A DNA stretch of 64,000 nucleotides from Pedobacter psychrotolerans (GCF_004340665.1 NZ_SLWO01000006.1:124001-188000), one strand, 5' to 3'. Shown: positions 8,751 to 17,125, counted from the first letter of the stretch. The notes: a model not told the origin generated them from the sequence alone. Translations and numbers: made by a program.

Positions 8751-10049
8751 TTAAGATAATCCTTTTTTGTTTTTGTAGGTCATTTTAGCTTTCGTACCAG
8801 CGCTATAATTGTAGTTTTTTAAATTGCTTGCTTTCTTTTCATGAAAAGCAGCACCTCGTTCAGACTGATCTTCATCATCATCCCCTTTCTTTTTCTTAGG
8901 TTTAGCTGTAGGATCAACAATTTTTAAATCTTCTGGTAATTCCATTGCCTCCATCCGTTGACCAATAGCCTGCTCAATCTTTTTTACCTCAATTAATTCA
9001 ATATCCGTTGAGAAGGTAATGGCTACTACCTCTTCGTCTTCATGCTTAATGATCCGCTGAATTAAGGTCTCTTTTTGTTCTGGTAATTCAAAATGGATAA
9101 TAAAAGGAATCCCTTGGATGTCCAGTTCGTCGAGATTTTCATTAGCAACAATTAGCACCCTTGAATTTGGATTGGATTTGAAATCCTCAATATCATCATA
9201 ACCTTTATCATCGAAAAATAATGATCGGTAAATAGTATACTCCTCATCATTGGAATGATTGAAGTTTTTATAAACTGTTTGTGCTGTCAATCGTGTATTA
9301 ACGAACACCACAACTTTATCAAAAAATTCAGTGTCATTCATTAATAAGGTTAACAAATTTAGTTTAGTTCTAAAATTTGGAACCTGATATAACATTTGTT
9401 GATAAACTTCAGCTTGTTTTTCACCAATCTCATCAACTTCAATAGTTGTTGTTGAATCTTTCATAAATGGTGAAATCATAAGATTTAATTTCTCATGCAT
9501 CACTTCAGTAAAAACAACATGCTGAGATTTATAAGCGCTATTTGCCAATTCCACAACAGGTAATTGCAAGCCCTTTTTAACAATTAATTCTGCATTATCA
9601 ACGATGAACAATTGAATTTTATTGGTATTAAGTGCAAGTTTAAGGTATAAAGCTCGTGCCCTATCTGGAACAGCCACGATGATATCACAACCATCTGTAA
9701 TTTCATTCATTTGAGTATCAACCGCACCACGGCTGTCTATTCCTAAAATTCTGAAAGTTTTATTTCTATTTAGTAACTTAAATTGCTCAAGCACATGATC
9801 AACATGTTCCACATCAGGAACCAGGATTAAAGCTCTTGGAGCTTCTTCAAAAGCATATTTCAACTTCATTAAGGTGGCTAAAACATAAGTTGTTGTTTTA
9901 CCCGATCCTTCTGGCCCTACCGCTATAACATCCTGTCCACCTAAAATTCTCGACATGGTTTTGAGTTGGATTTCTTTTGGTGTTAAAAATCCTGCATCAG
10001 TCATGGCTGCAACCAGTGGCTTGCTTAGTTTTAATTTATCTAATGACAC
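8751..10049 (-). CDS. Degenerate DEAD-box RNA helicase-like protein
   Basis: The 432 aa protein is laid out like a RhlE-type DEAD-box helicase (two RecA domains plus a basic tail) but has lost key catalytic motifs. A Q-motif-like segment (TPKEIQ) and an intact Walker A, GPEGSGKT at 45-52, are present. Motif II is DNAE (151-154) instead of DEAD, so the catalytic Glu is Asn. The SAT motif is replaced near 178-184 by VVFTEVM. Motif V (VATDVAARGLDI in the family) reads VANENLDELDI, and motif VI (HRIGRTGR) reads QRIIKHEDEE at 331-340, without arginine fingers. The tail has a KPKKKKGDDDEDQ stretch. ATP binding is plausible and hydrolysis or unwinding doubtful. The start is GTG at 10047-10049, with no ATG candidate close by. 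It may be a ribosome- or RNA-binding scaffold. Confidence 0.8.
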   Translation of the reverse strand: MSLDKLKLSKPLVAAMTDAGFLTPKEIQLKTMSRILGGQDVIAVGPEGSGKTTTYVLATLMKLKYAFEEAPRALILVPDVEHVDHVLEQFKLLNRNKTFRILGIDSRGAVDTQMNEITDGCDIIVAVPDRARALYLKLALNTNKIQLFIVDNAELIVKKGLQLPVVELANSAYKSQHVVFTEVMHEKLNLMISPFMKDSTTTIEVDEIGEKQAEVYQQMLYQVPNFRTKLNLLTLLMNDTEFFDKVVVFVNTRLTAQTVYKNFNHSNDEEYTIYRSLFFDDKGYDDIEDFKSNPNSRVLIVANENLDELDIQGIPFIIHFELPEQKETLIQRIIKHEDEEVVAITFSTDIELIEVKKIEQAIGQRMEAMELPEDLKIVDPTAKPKKKKGDDDEDQSERGAAFHEKKASNLKNYNYSAGTKAKMTYKNKKGLS

Positions 10050-10335
10050 GCTTATTTTTTTATGTTTGAAAATGCAAATATCCTCAAAATAATTAGCTTT
10101 TCAGAAACTGAATTTAAGGCTTCGAATGATAAACAACTAAATCTTCATAAACCTCAGTATTTAATCGCAGTATTTCAATGGCTTATGATCAATTTTCTAT
10201 CTCATTTTAAACTATTTAATAGGACTATTATGCTTTTTGGCGATACAATTAAAATTTAATTAACTATAAATCAATAAATTAAATTAAACATAACAAAATA
10301 AACTATATAATCTATAGATATTATAGAGTAATTTA
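10050..10335. other. AT-rich gene-free stretch
   Basis: This is the upstream region of the divergent helicase-like gene and of the small transcript that starts near 10350. An open frame at 10062-10259 exists but reads as AT-rich non-coding sequence with no promoter, signal or family motif. No repeat or RNA structure is evident. Confidence 0.5.
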
Positions 10336-10343
10336 TATATTTG
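10336..10343 (+). promoter_or_regulatory. -7 box for small ORF / tRNA-like transcript
   Basis: TATATTTG is an exact TAnnTTTG match. It would start a transcript near 10350 that covers the 54-codon ORF at 10393 and the tRNA-like structure after it. Assignment is by consensus only. Confidence 0.5.
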
Positions 10344-10392
10344 CTTAACATTAATCATTAACTAAATAAGCGTTAAACAATTAAAAGCTCAA

Positions 10393-10557
10393 ATGATGTC
10401 TGTATATTTTCAGTACCCTACCATAGCCGAATATCCAAACTCGATTGAGATTGTAACTTCTGAAGTTAAGGATCAGAAAAAAATAAAAGATGAAGATACT
10501 TTGAGTCAAGAACAAATGAAGGAGCTGAATGATTTTTTAATGCTTAAACCAGTTTAA
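10393..10557 (+). CDS. Orphan small protein (54 aa) upstream of a tRNA-like RNA
   Basis: The ORF starts with two consecutive ATGs and runs 54 codons to TAA. The peptide begins MMSVYFQYPTIAEYPNSIEI and continues with a charged helix (KDQKKIKDEDTLSQEQMKEL) before ending FLMLKPV. It has no signal peptide or membrane segment and I do not recognise a family. Support for coding comes from an exact -7 box 50 nt upstream, sensible codon use in an otherwise AT-rich gap, and an amphipathic C-terminal half. The stop is only 6 nt before the tRNA-like cloverleaf, so both would be on one RNA. It could equally be the unstructured 5' part of a non-coding RNA. Confidence 0.5.
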   Translation: MMSVYFQYPTIAEYPNSIEIVTSEVKDQKKIKDEDTLSQEQMKELNDFLMLKPV

Positions 10558-10563
10558 TGCATA

Positions 10564-10636
10564 CGGCCAGTTGACCGATTGGAAGGTTGGGGTTTCATAA
10601 ATTCTTACATAATGGTTCGAATCCATTACTAGGCCG
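10564..10636 (+). ncRNA. tRNA-like cloverleaf with CAU anticodon loop and bulged acceptor stem
   Basis: The sequence folds as a cloverleaf. The acceptor stem pairs 10564-10571 with 10628-10636: eight pairs with one bulged A at 10631. D stem ACC/GGT (10574-10576 with 10585-10587) closes a loop containing GG. The anticodon stem is GGGGT/ATTCT (wobble-rich) with the seven-base loop TTCATAA (10594-10600), putting CAT at 34-36 after U33. There is a five-base variable loop. T stem AATGG/CCATT closes the canonical T loop TTCGAAT (10616-10622). No CCA is encoded. As a strict seven-pair acceptor it has two mismatches, so it is either a decayed or unusual tRNA (Met/Ile2-type anticodon) or a tRNA mimic within a longer RNA. 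It lies directly behind a small ORF. Confidence 0.6.
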
Positions 10637-10638
10637 CT

Positions 10639-10743
10639 AAGTGTGTCTCATAGCACTTAAACCTGATGATGCTCATCAGGGAAGATTTGGTTATCTTATA
10701 TTTGTTTTGTTGTTAGCAAAGGCTATTCGCGATGGATAGCCTT
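10639..10743 (+). ncRNA. Hairpins downstream of the tRNA-like element, ending in a terminator-like stem
   Basis: Three successive hairpins follow the cloverleaf: AAGTG/CACTT (10639-10643 with about 10654-10658); a perfect eight-pair CCTGATGA/TCATCAGG with three-base loop (10662-10669 with 10673-10680); and a ten-pair stem 10719-10728 with 10734-10743 followed by TAACTTTTAAAA, which could end the transcript. This looks like the 3' part of the same RNA as the small ORF and tRNA-like fold. No known RNA family is recognised. Confidence 0.45.
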
Positions 10744-10924
10744 AACTTTTAAAAAGATATGAGAAGCATTTCTCCATTATTATCTTTCATGCAAAGATTA
10801 ATAATCCCTAATTAATCATTAAAAGTCTAAAATATTTTATAATGCAAAACATTTTATTTTATTCTTGGTTATCTATATAATTCACATTATACTAATCTAT
10901 TACAGATTAATTTGTTTGGTTTAA

Positions 10925-10960
10925 AAAAGGGATTTATGGATATAAATCCCTTTTCTTTTT
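10925..10960 (+). terminator. Strong intrinsic terminator
   Basis: A perfect 13-bp stem (10925-10937 with 10942-10954), GGAT loop and downstream CTTTTTT. It lies 370 bp after the small ORF and 58 bp before the LD-carboxypeptidase gene. It therefore ends either the small-ORF/tRNA-like transcript or an unseen small RNA from 10750-10920, where I see no gene. Confidence 0.75.
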
Positions 10961-11017
10961 TGCGAATTTTTTTTAAAGCTTATATTAGTTGCTTGTAATC
11001 CAATTTTTTAAACTTTG

Positions 11018-12040
11018 ATGAACAGAAAACACTTCCTTTCTTCATTCATTGCAGCAGCAACGGCATTTCCTTCATTTAAAACACTGGCTAGTGTTGCAGA
11101 TAATGAAAGTTTATCATTTAAGATCCCTACATTTTTAATGAAAGGAGATACCATCGGAATTACCAGTCCTGCAGGATACATTACAATGAAACAGATTCAA
11201 CCATCCATATTGCAGATGCAAAGCTGGGGTTTTAACATCAAAGTGGGCGAAACTATTGGAAAACGAGATTTTACTTATGGTGGAACGGATGAAGAAAGGT
11301 TAGCCGATTTTCAGAAAATGCTCGATGATCCTAATATTAAAGCCATTATGTGTGCCCGTGGAGGATATGGTTTTGTGCGGATTATCGATCAGTTAGATTT
11401 TACCCATTTTATACGGAATCCCAAATGGATTATAGGCTTTAGCGATATCACCATTTTACATTGCCACCTGGCGAAAAATTATGGCATTGCTTCTATCCAT
11501 TCTAAGATGTGCAATAGCTTTCCGGAAGATTGGTTAAAAGCTGAGCCAATTCAAATAGAAACTATTTTATCTATAAAAAGTGCGCTTACTGGCCAAGCCC
11601 TAACCTACTCGGCTCCTTCTAATTTAAATAACAGGTTAGGTAAAGTAAATGGGATTTTAATTGGCGGAAATTTAAGTATCATAGAAACACTTGCTGGAAC
11701 TCATTCCGATTTAGATACCAAAGATAAAATCCTTTTTATTGAAGATACAGGAGAATATCTTTATAGCATTGATCGAATGCTTTGGAACCTGAAGAGAAGC
11801 GGCAAATTGAAAAATTTAAAAGCACTGATTATTGGTGGCTTTAAAGTTAAACCTGATGATGCAGGTGAAGAGTTTGGTAAAACGGTATACGATATTGTTT
11901 TAGAAAAAGTTGCAGCATACAACTACCCTATTGCTTTTGATTTTCCGGTTGGCCATCAGAGAAATAATTATGCGTTAAAGTGTGGAGTGAAACATATTTT
12001 GGATGTGAGTGCAACTGGTTCGATATTGAGAACAATTTAA
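11018..12040 (+). CDS. S66-family LD-carboxypeptidase with exported N terminus
   Basis: S66 peptidases cleave the L,D bond before the terminal D-Ala of the peptidoglycan tetrapeptide during recycling, or act on related amides (MccF). The 340 aa protein begins with an export signal, NRKHFLSSFIAAATAFP, possibly Tat-like (Arg-Lys pair), unlike cytoplasmic LdcA. The family core is present: GITSPAG near residue 45, ARGGYG near 112, the nucleophile Ser in GFSDIT, the Glu in FIEDTGEYL, and the His in PVGHQ near the C terminus, making the Ser-Glu-His triad. ATG 11018 is preferred over an in-frame TTG one codon upstream. The 117-bp tandem repeat begins at its last codons. Confidence 0.85.
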   Translation: MNRKHFLSSFIAAATAFPSFKTLASVADNESLSFKIPTFLMKGDTIGITSPAGYITMKQIQPSILQMQSWGFNIKVGETIGKRDFTYGGTDEERLADFQKMLDDPNIKAIMCARGGYGFVRIIDQLDFTHFIRNPKWIIGFSDITILHCHLAKNYGIASIHSKMCNSFPEDWLKAEPIQIETILSIKSALTGQALTYSAPSNLNNRLGKVNGILIGGNLSIIETLAGTHSDLDTKDKILFIEDTGEYLYSIDRMLWNLKRSGKLKNLKALIIGGFKVKPDDAGEEFGKTVYDIVLEKVAAYNYPIAFDFPVGHQRNNYALKCGVKHILDVSATGSILRTI

Positions 12041-12345
12041 TTTCTATAGAATTTAACATGTAAGGAATATTATAACATTTAAGCTTATATGGTTCTTATA
12101 TGTCTCATATGGTGAGCCAGTGTTAATGCAACTGATTCCAATGTTTCGAACATTTAATTTCTACAGTTTTTAACATATAAGGAATATAAGGACATTGAAG
12201 CTTAAGTGTTTCTTATATGTCTCATATGGTGAGCCGGTGTTACTGCAACTGATTCCAATGTTTCGAACATTTAATTTCTACAGTTTTTAACATATAAGGA
12301 ATATAAGAACATTGAAGCTCATGTGGTTCTTATATTCTCATATTA
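12036..12345 (+). repeat. 117-bp tandem repeat, two full copies plus a partial third
   Basis: Units start at 12036, 12153 and 12270, giving an exact 117-bp period twice; the third copy fades near 12345. Copies 2 and 3 are closer to each other than to copy 1. Each holds a stem formed by ACATATAAG and CTTATATGT-type arms. The unit tail (GCAACTGATTCCAATGTTTCGAAC) resembles the last codons of the S66 gene (12010-12035), so the array appears to have grown from the gene's own 3' end. No spacers of CRISPR type. Confidence 0.85.
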
Positions 12346-12474
12346 TTCACATGTTTCTATAAAAAACTACATGTTCTCAAACTCGAGATATCAAGGTTAT
12401 CTCAAAGTTTATACCTTTCATCTCAACATTTTTACCATTCGTCTCAAATCGGAAATTGATATGATATGCGGATA

Positions 12475-12482
12475 TATTTTTG
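12475..12482 (+). promoter_or_regulatory. -7 box of the efflux operon
   Basis: TATTTTTG matches TAnnTTTG and lies 39 nt before the chosen TolC-family ATG, implying a roughly 33-nt leader. It also argues against the upstream alternative start at 12480, which would lie on the box itself. Confidence 0.5.
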
Positions 12483-12521
12483 TGTTCAACAGTTCAGAAA
12501 AAGACACAAAATTTATTCGCC

Positions 12522-13814
12522 ATGAGCAAATACATTAAATATTTTATCATCATTTTACTAGCTGTCCCAAGCCTGATAAAGGCACAGGAAGTTCCGAAAG
12601 TATGGGATTTAAAAATGGCTATCGATTATGCTAAAGAAAAAAATATCAGCATCAACACTTTAAAACTCAGTTCTCAAACTGCGGAGCAAAATTTAATCGC
12701 ATCTAAATCTGCAGTGCTTCCAAACCTTACCGGTAATGTTTCACAAGCCTTAACGAATTATAAATCGGGTTTACAAAACACGAGCGGCTTTGGTTTAAGC
12801 TCCGACCTGACTTTGTACAATGGAAGTTATTTAAAGAATGATATCAAAGCAAAAGAGCTGAATTTACAAACGGCAAATCTATCTGTCGAGGCAGCCAAAA
12901 ATGACATCACCATTTCCATCACTCAGGCCTATTTAAATATTTTATTGGCGAGAGAAAATATCACTTATCTGAAAGATTTGCTTAGCACAAGTGAAGCTCA
13001 GGTAAAACAATCAGAACAGCAATTTAAATTCGGAACAATCGCTAAAAAAGACCTTTTGCAATTGCAGGCTACCTATGCCAACGATAAATATACTTTAGTT
13101 ACCGCTCAAAATACCTTACAGCAAAATATTTTAACGCTAAAACAATTGCTGCAAATACCAACGGTGGAAGCCTTTGAAGTAAGCACTACAGATACTGTTC
13201 AAACACCGCAGGTATTAGATAATTTAGCTTCTGCTCAGGACAAAGCCATACGGACTCGCCCAGAAATAAAAAGTGGAGAATTGAATATTCAGCTTCAGGG
13301 TGTAGAGCTTCAAAAAGCAAAATCTACCCTTAGGCCAAGCTTAAGTTTAGGTGGTTCACTCTATACAGGTTATAGTAATAATACACCGGGAAGCTATACT
13401 TATCAATTGAATAATAGTTTTTACCAAAATCTTGGGTTAACCTTATCCATCCCGATTTTTGACAGGCGTGTCACAAAGACTAATGTGGCAAAGGCTAACA
13501 TCAATATTGAACAGGCACGATTATCACTTTTAGACACCAAAACCACACTTACTCAAAACGTTGAACGGGCATACATTAATGTGCAAAATGCCAATAGCCA
13601 ATATGCAGCTGCGCAAGAGCAATTTACTTACACAAGCGAAGCCTTAAGGATTTCGAATGCAGCATTGAAAGAGGGCACAAATAATATTGTGGAGAACCTG
13701 CAACAGAAGAATTTATATGTGCAGGCTTTACAGGCTTTTGTTCAGGCGAAATATACCGCAAACCTATACACTAAAATCTATAATTTTTATACAGGCGTTC
13801 CTATAACCAACTAA
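12522..13814 (+). CDS. TolC-family outer-membrane efflux protein
   Basis: This is the outer-membrane channel of a tripartite efflux pump. The 430 aa protein starts at ATG 12522 with a signal peptide (MSKYIKYFIIILLAVPSLIKAQ), so the 14-residue upstream extension is rejected. Two OEP repeats follow, each a long heptad-rich helical hairpin (for example SVEAAKNDITISITQAYLNI and TKTTLTQNVERAYINVQNA) plus barrel strands, as expected for TolC. It leads the operon TolC-MacA-MacB(ATPase)-MacB(permease), with 42 bp to the next gene. Confidence 0.9.
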   Translation: MSKYIKYFIIILLAVPSLIKAQEVPKVWDLKMAIDYAKEKNISINTLKLSSQTAEQNLIASKSAVLPNLTGNVSQALTNYKSGLQNTSGFGLSSDLTLYNGSYLKNDIKAKELNLQTANLSVEAAKNDITISITQAYLNILLARENITYLKDLLSTSEAQVKQSEQQFKFGTIAKKDLLQLQATYANDKYTLVTAQNTLQQNILTLKQLLQIPTVEAFEVSTTDTVQTPQVLDNLASAQDKAIRTRPEIKSGELNIQLQGVELQKAKSTLRPSLSLGGSLYTGYSNNTPGSYTYQLNNSFYQNLGLTLSIPIFDRRVTKTNVAKANINIEQARLSLLDTKTTLTQNVERAYINVQNANSQYAAAQEQFTYTSEALRISNAALKEGTNNIVENLQQKNLYVQALQAFVQAKYTANLYTKIYNFYTGVPITN

Positions 13815-13856
13815 TCATCGAATTGGCTTTAGCCACATCAATTTAATATTCATATC

Positions 13857-15047
13857 ATGAAGAAGAAAACCATATTTATTATCATTGGCATAGCAGTAGC
13901 AGCATTTGCAATTTGGTACTTTGCTTTGCGAAAAAAAGAACAGTTGATTGTTCTCGAAACTGAAAAACCAACCACAGGTTACATTTCTGAAAATGTAACG
14001 GCAACAGGAAAAGTTCAACCGGTTGATACGGTTGCTGTAGGTACTCAGGTATCGGGCACAATCAAAACTTTATATGCAGATTTTAATTCGAAAGTTAAAA
14101 AGGGCCAATTATTGGCTGAGTTAGACAAAACCTTATTTGAGGCATCCGTAAATCAATATCAAGCGAATTTAGTGAGTGCGCAAAGTGCTTTGATTTATCA
14201 GCAGGGAAATTTTAGCAGGCAGCAAAATCTGTATAAAGTGGGTGCGGTTAGTAAAGCCGACTACGACAATGCTCTATACACTTATAACGCATCTAAAGCC
14301 TCGGTAAATAGCATTAAAGCGCAATTGGCTACAGCAGAGAAAAACCTTTCATTGGCAAGTATCTACTCTCCTATTGATGGCACTGTACTTTCCAGAAGCG
14401 TGAGTGAAGGTACAACTGTTGCAGCAAGCTTTAGTACACCAACCATCTTTAGCATCGCGAAAGATTTAACAAAAATGCAGGTGGAAGCATCTGTAGATGA
14501 GGCTGATGTAGGTAATATTACTAAAGATGAACGTGCTACTTTTACGGTTGACGCTTATTTAGATGATACATTTAAAGGAACCATTCAGGAAATCCGGTTA
14601 AGCCCGTCAATTTCATCAAATGTGGTTACCTATAAAACGATTATAAAAACGGGAAATGATGACAATAAGTTGAAACCGGGCATGACCGCTAACATTACCA
14701 TCTTCACGAAAGAAGTAAATAATGCCTTACTTATTCCGGTCAAAGCAATTAAGTATACTCCAGATTCTACGTTAAACGCAAAGTATAAAATGACATGGAT
14801 AAATCCTGGAAAAAAACCGGCAGGCGTAAATGAAGCTTATGTATGGGTTCAGAAACAGCCAGATGAATTGATTCAGAAAAAAATTAAAACTGGAATTAAT
14901 GACAATACACATGTTGAAGTTATTGAAGGATTGTCAGCAAATGATGTTGTTATTACAGGTTCGCAAATGATGGGTAAAGCAGCAGGAAGTCAAAGCCAAT
15001 CGAGTCCTTTTATGCCAAAACGCCCAAGCGGAAATAAAAAGAACTAA
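13857..15047 (+). CDS. MacA-type periplasmic adaptor (HlyD family)
   Basis: The adaptor links the MacB-type ABC transporter to the TolC channel in the periplasm. The 396 aa protein has one N-terminal membrane anchor (IFIIIGIAVAAFAIWYFAL). Next come a biotinyl-lipoyl half-motif (VAVGTQVSGTIKTLYADFN), a helical hairpin (about residues 95-165), the second lipoyl half (IYSPIDGTVLSRSVSEGTTV) and beta-barrel and membrane-proximal domains. The C-terminal tail is Ser/Pro/Lys-rich. The stop TAA overlaps the next ATG by one base. The substrate of the pump is unknown; MacAB relatives move macrolides, peptides or lipids. Confidence 0.9.
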   Translation: MKKKTIFIIIGIAVAAFAIWYFALRKKEQLIVLETEKPTTGYISENVTATGKVQPVDTVAVGTQVSGTIKTLYADFNSKVKKGQLLAELDKTLFEASVNQYQANLVSAQSALIYQQGNFSRQQNLYKVGAVSKADYDNALYTYNASKASVNSIKAQLATAEKNLSLASIYSPIDGTVLSRSVSEGTTVAASFSTPTIFSIAKDLTKMQVEASVDEADVGNITKDERATFTVDAYLDDTFKGTIQEIRLSPSISSNVVTYKTIIKTGNDDNKLKPGMTANITIFTKEVNNALLIPVKAIKYTPDSTLNAKYKMTWINPGKKPAGVNEAYVWVQKQPDELIQKKIKTGINDNTHVEVIEGLSANDVVITGSQMMGKAAGSQSQSSPFMPKRPSGNKKN

Positions 15048-15793
15048 TGGAACAGAAAATATTAGACATCCGTGATTTGAAACGTGAGTTTGTCATGGGC
15101 GACCAAACCGTTCGGGCATTGAAAGGAATTACATTCGATATCAAGGCAGGAGAGTTTGTGACGATTATGGGAAGTAGTGGCTCAGGTAAAACCACCTTGC
15201 TAAATATTTTAGGCTGCCTGGATAAACCAACGGAAGGCAGTTACCACCTTGACGGCGTTGATGTTAAAAGTTTAGACAGAGATGAGTTGGCTGGCTTAAG
15301 AAATACTAAAATTGGTTTCGTATTTCAAGCCTATAATCTGCTTCCCCGAACATCTGCACTGGAAAATGTTGAATTGCCCTTATTTTATAATAAAACCATT
15401 TCAGCAGATGAACGGCATAAAAGAGCAATAAAATCACTGGAGTCGGTGAAGCTTGCAGAGCGTTCTGATCATACCCCTAGTCAGCTTTCTGGCGGGCAGC
15501 AACAACGTGTAGCCATTGCAAGAGCATTAGTAAATCATCCCGTCATGATTTTAGCAGATGAGGCGACAGGAAACCTGGACACCAGAACATCATATGAAAT
15601 TATGGCGCTGATGCAGGAATTAAATGCTGAAGGAAAAACAATAGTCTTTGTTACCCACGAACCAGATATTGCATCTTTTAGTACCAGAACAATTATGCTT
15701 AGGGACGGGAAAATTCAAAAAGACAGTATAAATACCAATCAACGTTCGGCGAAAGAGGCATTAGCCAATTTGCCAGAATCTGATGATTATTAA
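15047..15793 (+). CDS. MacB-type ABC transporter ATP-binding protein
   Basis: Cytoplasmic ATPase of the tripartite pump (248 aa). All ABC motifs are intact: Walker A GSSGSGKTT at 42-50, Q-loop FQAYNLLPRTSALENVELPL (about 89-108), signature LSGGQQQRVAIARAL (about 144-158), Walker B VMILADEATGNLD and the H-loop VTHEPD. Sequence is closest to the LolD/MacB subfamily. Here ATPase and permease are separate genes, whereas E. coli MacB is one fused chain. Start overlaps the adaptor's stop by 1 nt; the permease follows after 10 bp. Confidence 0.93.
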   Translation: MEQKILDIRDLKREFVMGDQTVRALKGITFDIKAGEFVTIMGSSGSGKTTLLNILGCLDKPTEGSYHLDGVDVKSLDRDELAGLRNTKIGFVFQAYNLLPRTSALENVELPLFYNKTISADERHKRAIKSLESVKLAERSDHTPSQLSGGQQQRVAIARALVNHPVMILADEATGNLDTRTSYEIMALMQELNAEGKTIVFVTHEPDIASFSTRTIMLRDGKIQKDSINTNQRSAKEALANLPESDDY

Positions 15794-15803
15794 ATAGAAA
15801 ATC

Positions 15804-17027
15804 ATGGCCATTTTAAATTTATTAAGGATAGCTTTTTTAGCCCTGCAAAGAAATAAGCTTCGTGCTTTCTTAACCATGCTGGGGATCATTATCGGCGTTG
15901 CATCTGTGATCGCAATGATGGCCATTGGTGAGGGCTCGAAACAAAGTATCAGGTCTTCTCTTTCTGGGATGGGTTCCAATATGATCACCATCATGCCACA
16001 AAGTAATGAGCCTGGCGGTGTTCGTTTACAAGGAAGCAGCATCCAGACCTTAAAAATGGAAGATATTACCGCCATCAAAAAACTGCAATCAGAAAATATC
16101 AATGGTTTATCTCCGGTAGTATCTACCAGTGGACAGGCCATTAAAGGAGCTTATAACTGGCCAACAACCATTACCGGTGTGAGTACAGATTATTTGAACA
16201 TCCGTCAGTTAAAACTGAAAGACGGCATTCTCTTCTCTGAAAGAGATGTAAAAAGTTTTGCGAAAGTTTGTGTTCTTGGTCAAACAGTTATCGATAATTT
16301 ATTTCCAGATGGTAGTAATCCAATCGGTCAGATTATCCGTTTCAAAAGCATTCCATTTCAGGTTATTGGCGTTTTAGAAGCCAAAGGCCAGAGCAATTTC
16401 GGACAGGACCAGGATGATATTGTGCTGGCACCATACACTACTGTTCAAAAACGGATTACAGCAACCAATTATTTGCAAAGCATTTATGCCTCAGCAACTA
16501 CAGAAGCCAGTAGTGATGCCGCAACAGTTGAAATAACCAAGGCAATAAGAGAAAGCCATAGGTTAACAGCTGCAGAAAGTGATGATTTTCAGGTACGTAC
16601 CCAGGCAGAATTAATTAATACCATCAGTGCAACAAGCAGTATGTTAACCGTTTTATTAACTGTAATAGCAGGTATATCGCTTTTTATAGGTGGGATTGGA
16701 ATTATGAATATCATGTATGTGTCTGTTACTGAGCGTACCAGGGAAATTGGTCTGCGGATGTCAATTGGTGCCCGTGGGCAGGATGTGCTAATGCAATTTT
16801 TGATCGAAGCAATACTGATCAGTATTACTGGTGGAGTGATCGGTGTGGTTTTAGGTATTGCTTCAGCCTACCTCGTTTCATTTCTGCTGAACTGGCCAAT
16901 CATGATCTCTGAATCATCAATCATCATTTCTTTTATTGTTTGTGCCATTACCGGTATTTTCTTTGGCTATTATCCGGCTAAAAAAGCTTCAAATTTAGAT
17001 CCTATTGATGCATTAAGATACGAGTAG
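15804..17027 (+). CDS. MacB/FtsX-type ABC transporter permease
   Basis: This is the membrane subunit of the tripartite pump (407 aa). It has the MacB topology: an N-terminal helix with ALQRNKLRAFLTMLGIIIGVASVIA, a large MacB_PCD periplasmic domain (about residues 45-250), then three C-terminal helices of the FtsX domain, with the coupling segment VTERTREIGLRMSIGARG between the first two and a terminal YYPAKKASNLDPIDALRYE, a hallmark of the family. It is the last gene of the efflux operon; repeats fill the following 400 bp before the two-component pair. Confidence 0.93.
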   Translation: MAILNLLRIAFLALQRNKLRAFLTMLGIIIGVASVIAMMAIGEGSKQSIRSSLSGMGSNMITIMPQSNEPGGVRLQGSSIQTLKMEDITAIKKLQSENINGLSPVVSTSGQAIKGAYNWPTTITGVSTDYLNIRQLKLKDGILFSERDVKSFAKVCVLGQTVIDNLFPDGSNPIGQIIRFKSIPFQVIGVLEAKGQSNFGQDQDDIVLAPYTTVQKRITATNYLQSIYASATTEASSDAATVEITKAIRESHRLTAAESDDFQVRTQAELINTISATSSMLTVLLTVIAGISLFIGGIGIMNIMYVSVTERTREIGLRMSIGARGQDVLMQFLIEAILISITGGVIGVVLGIASAYLVSFLLNWPIMISESSIIISFIVCAITGIFFGYYPAKKASNLDPIDALRYE

Positions 17028-17037
17028 AAATAAGTAT

Positions 17038-17125
17038 TGGGCAACTGAAGCGCAGCAGAATTAAGAAATCTTTGAAATTAATTAACTTACATTCAAAGAT
17101 TTCTCTACTTCGGTAGAAATGACGG
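17038..17125. repeat. Dispersed intergenic palindrome, family A
   Basis: An inverted repeat of the form (GTCATTTC)GACTGAAGCGCAGC...AGAAATCTTTGAA / TTCAAAGATTTCT...GGTAGAAATGACG. Similar elements lie at 17193, 26534, 36539 and 39274 in this window. They are intergenic, non-coding and look like REP/MITE-type elements. Confidence 0.7.

Noticed and set aside
10062..10259. 65-codon open frame beside the helicase-like gene
   Set aside because: AT-rich composition, no -7 box close to the start, no recognisable motif; probably chance.
10565..10690. Similarity of ACCTGAT...GGGAAG to a TPP riboswitch 3' half
   Set aside because: No CTGAGA motif and no matching 5' arm, and no thiamine gene downstream; the cloverleaf explains the same bases better.
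12036..12345. Possible CRISPR array
   Set aside because: Units of 117 bp are contiguous and diverged throughout, with no unique spacers and no cas genes.
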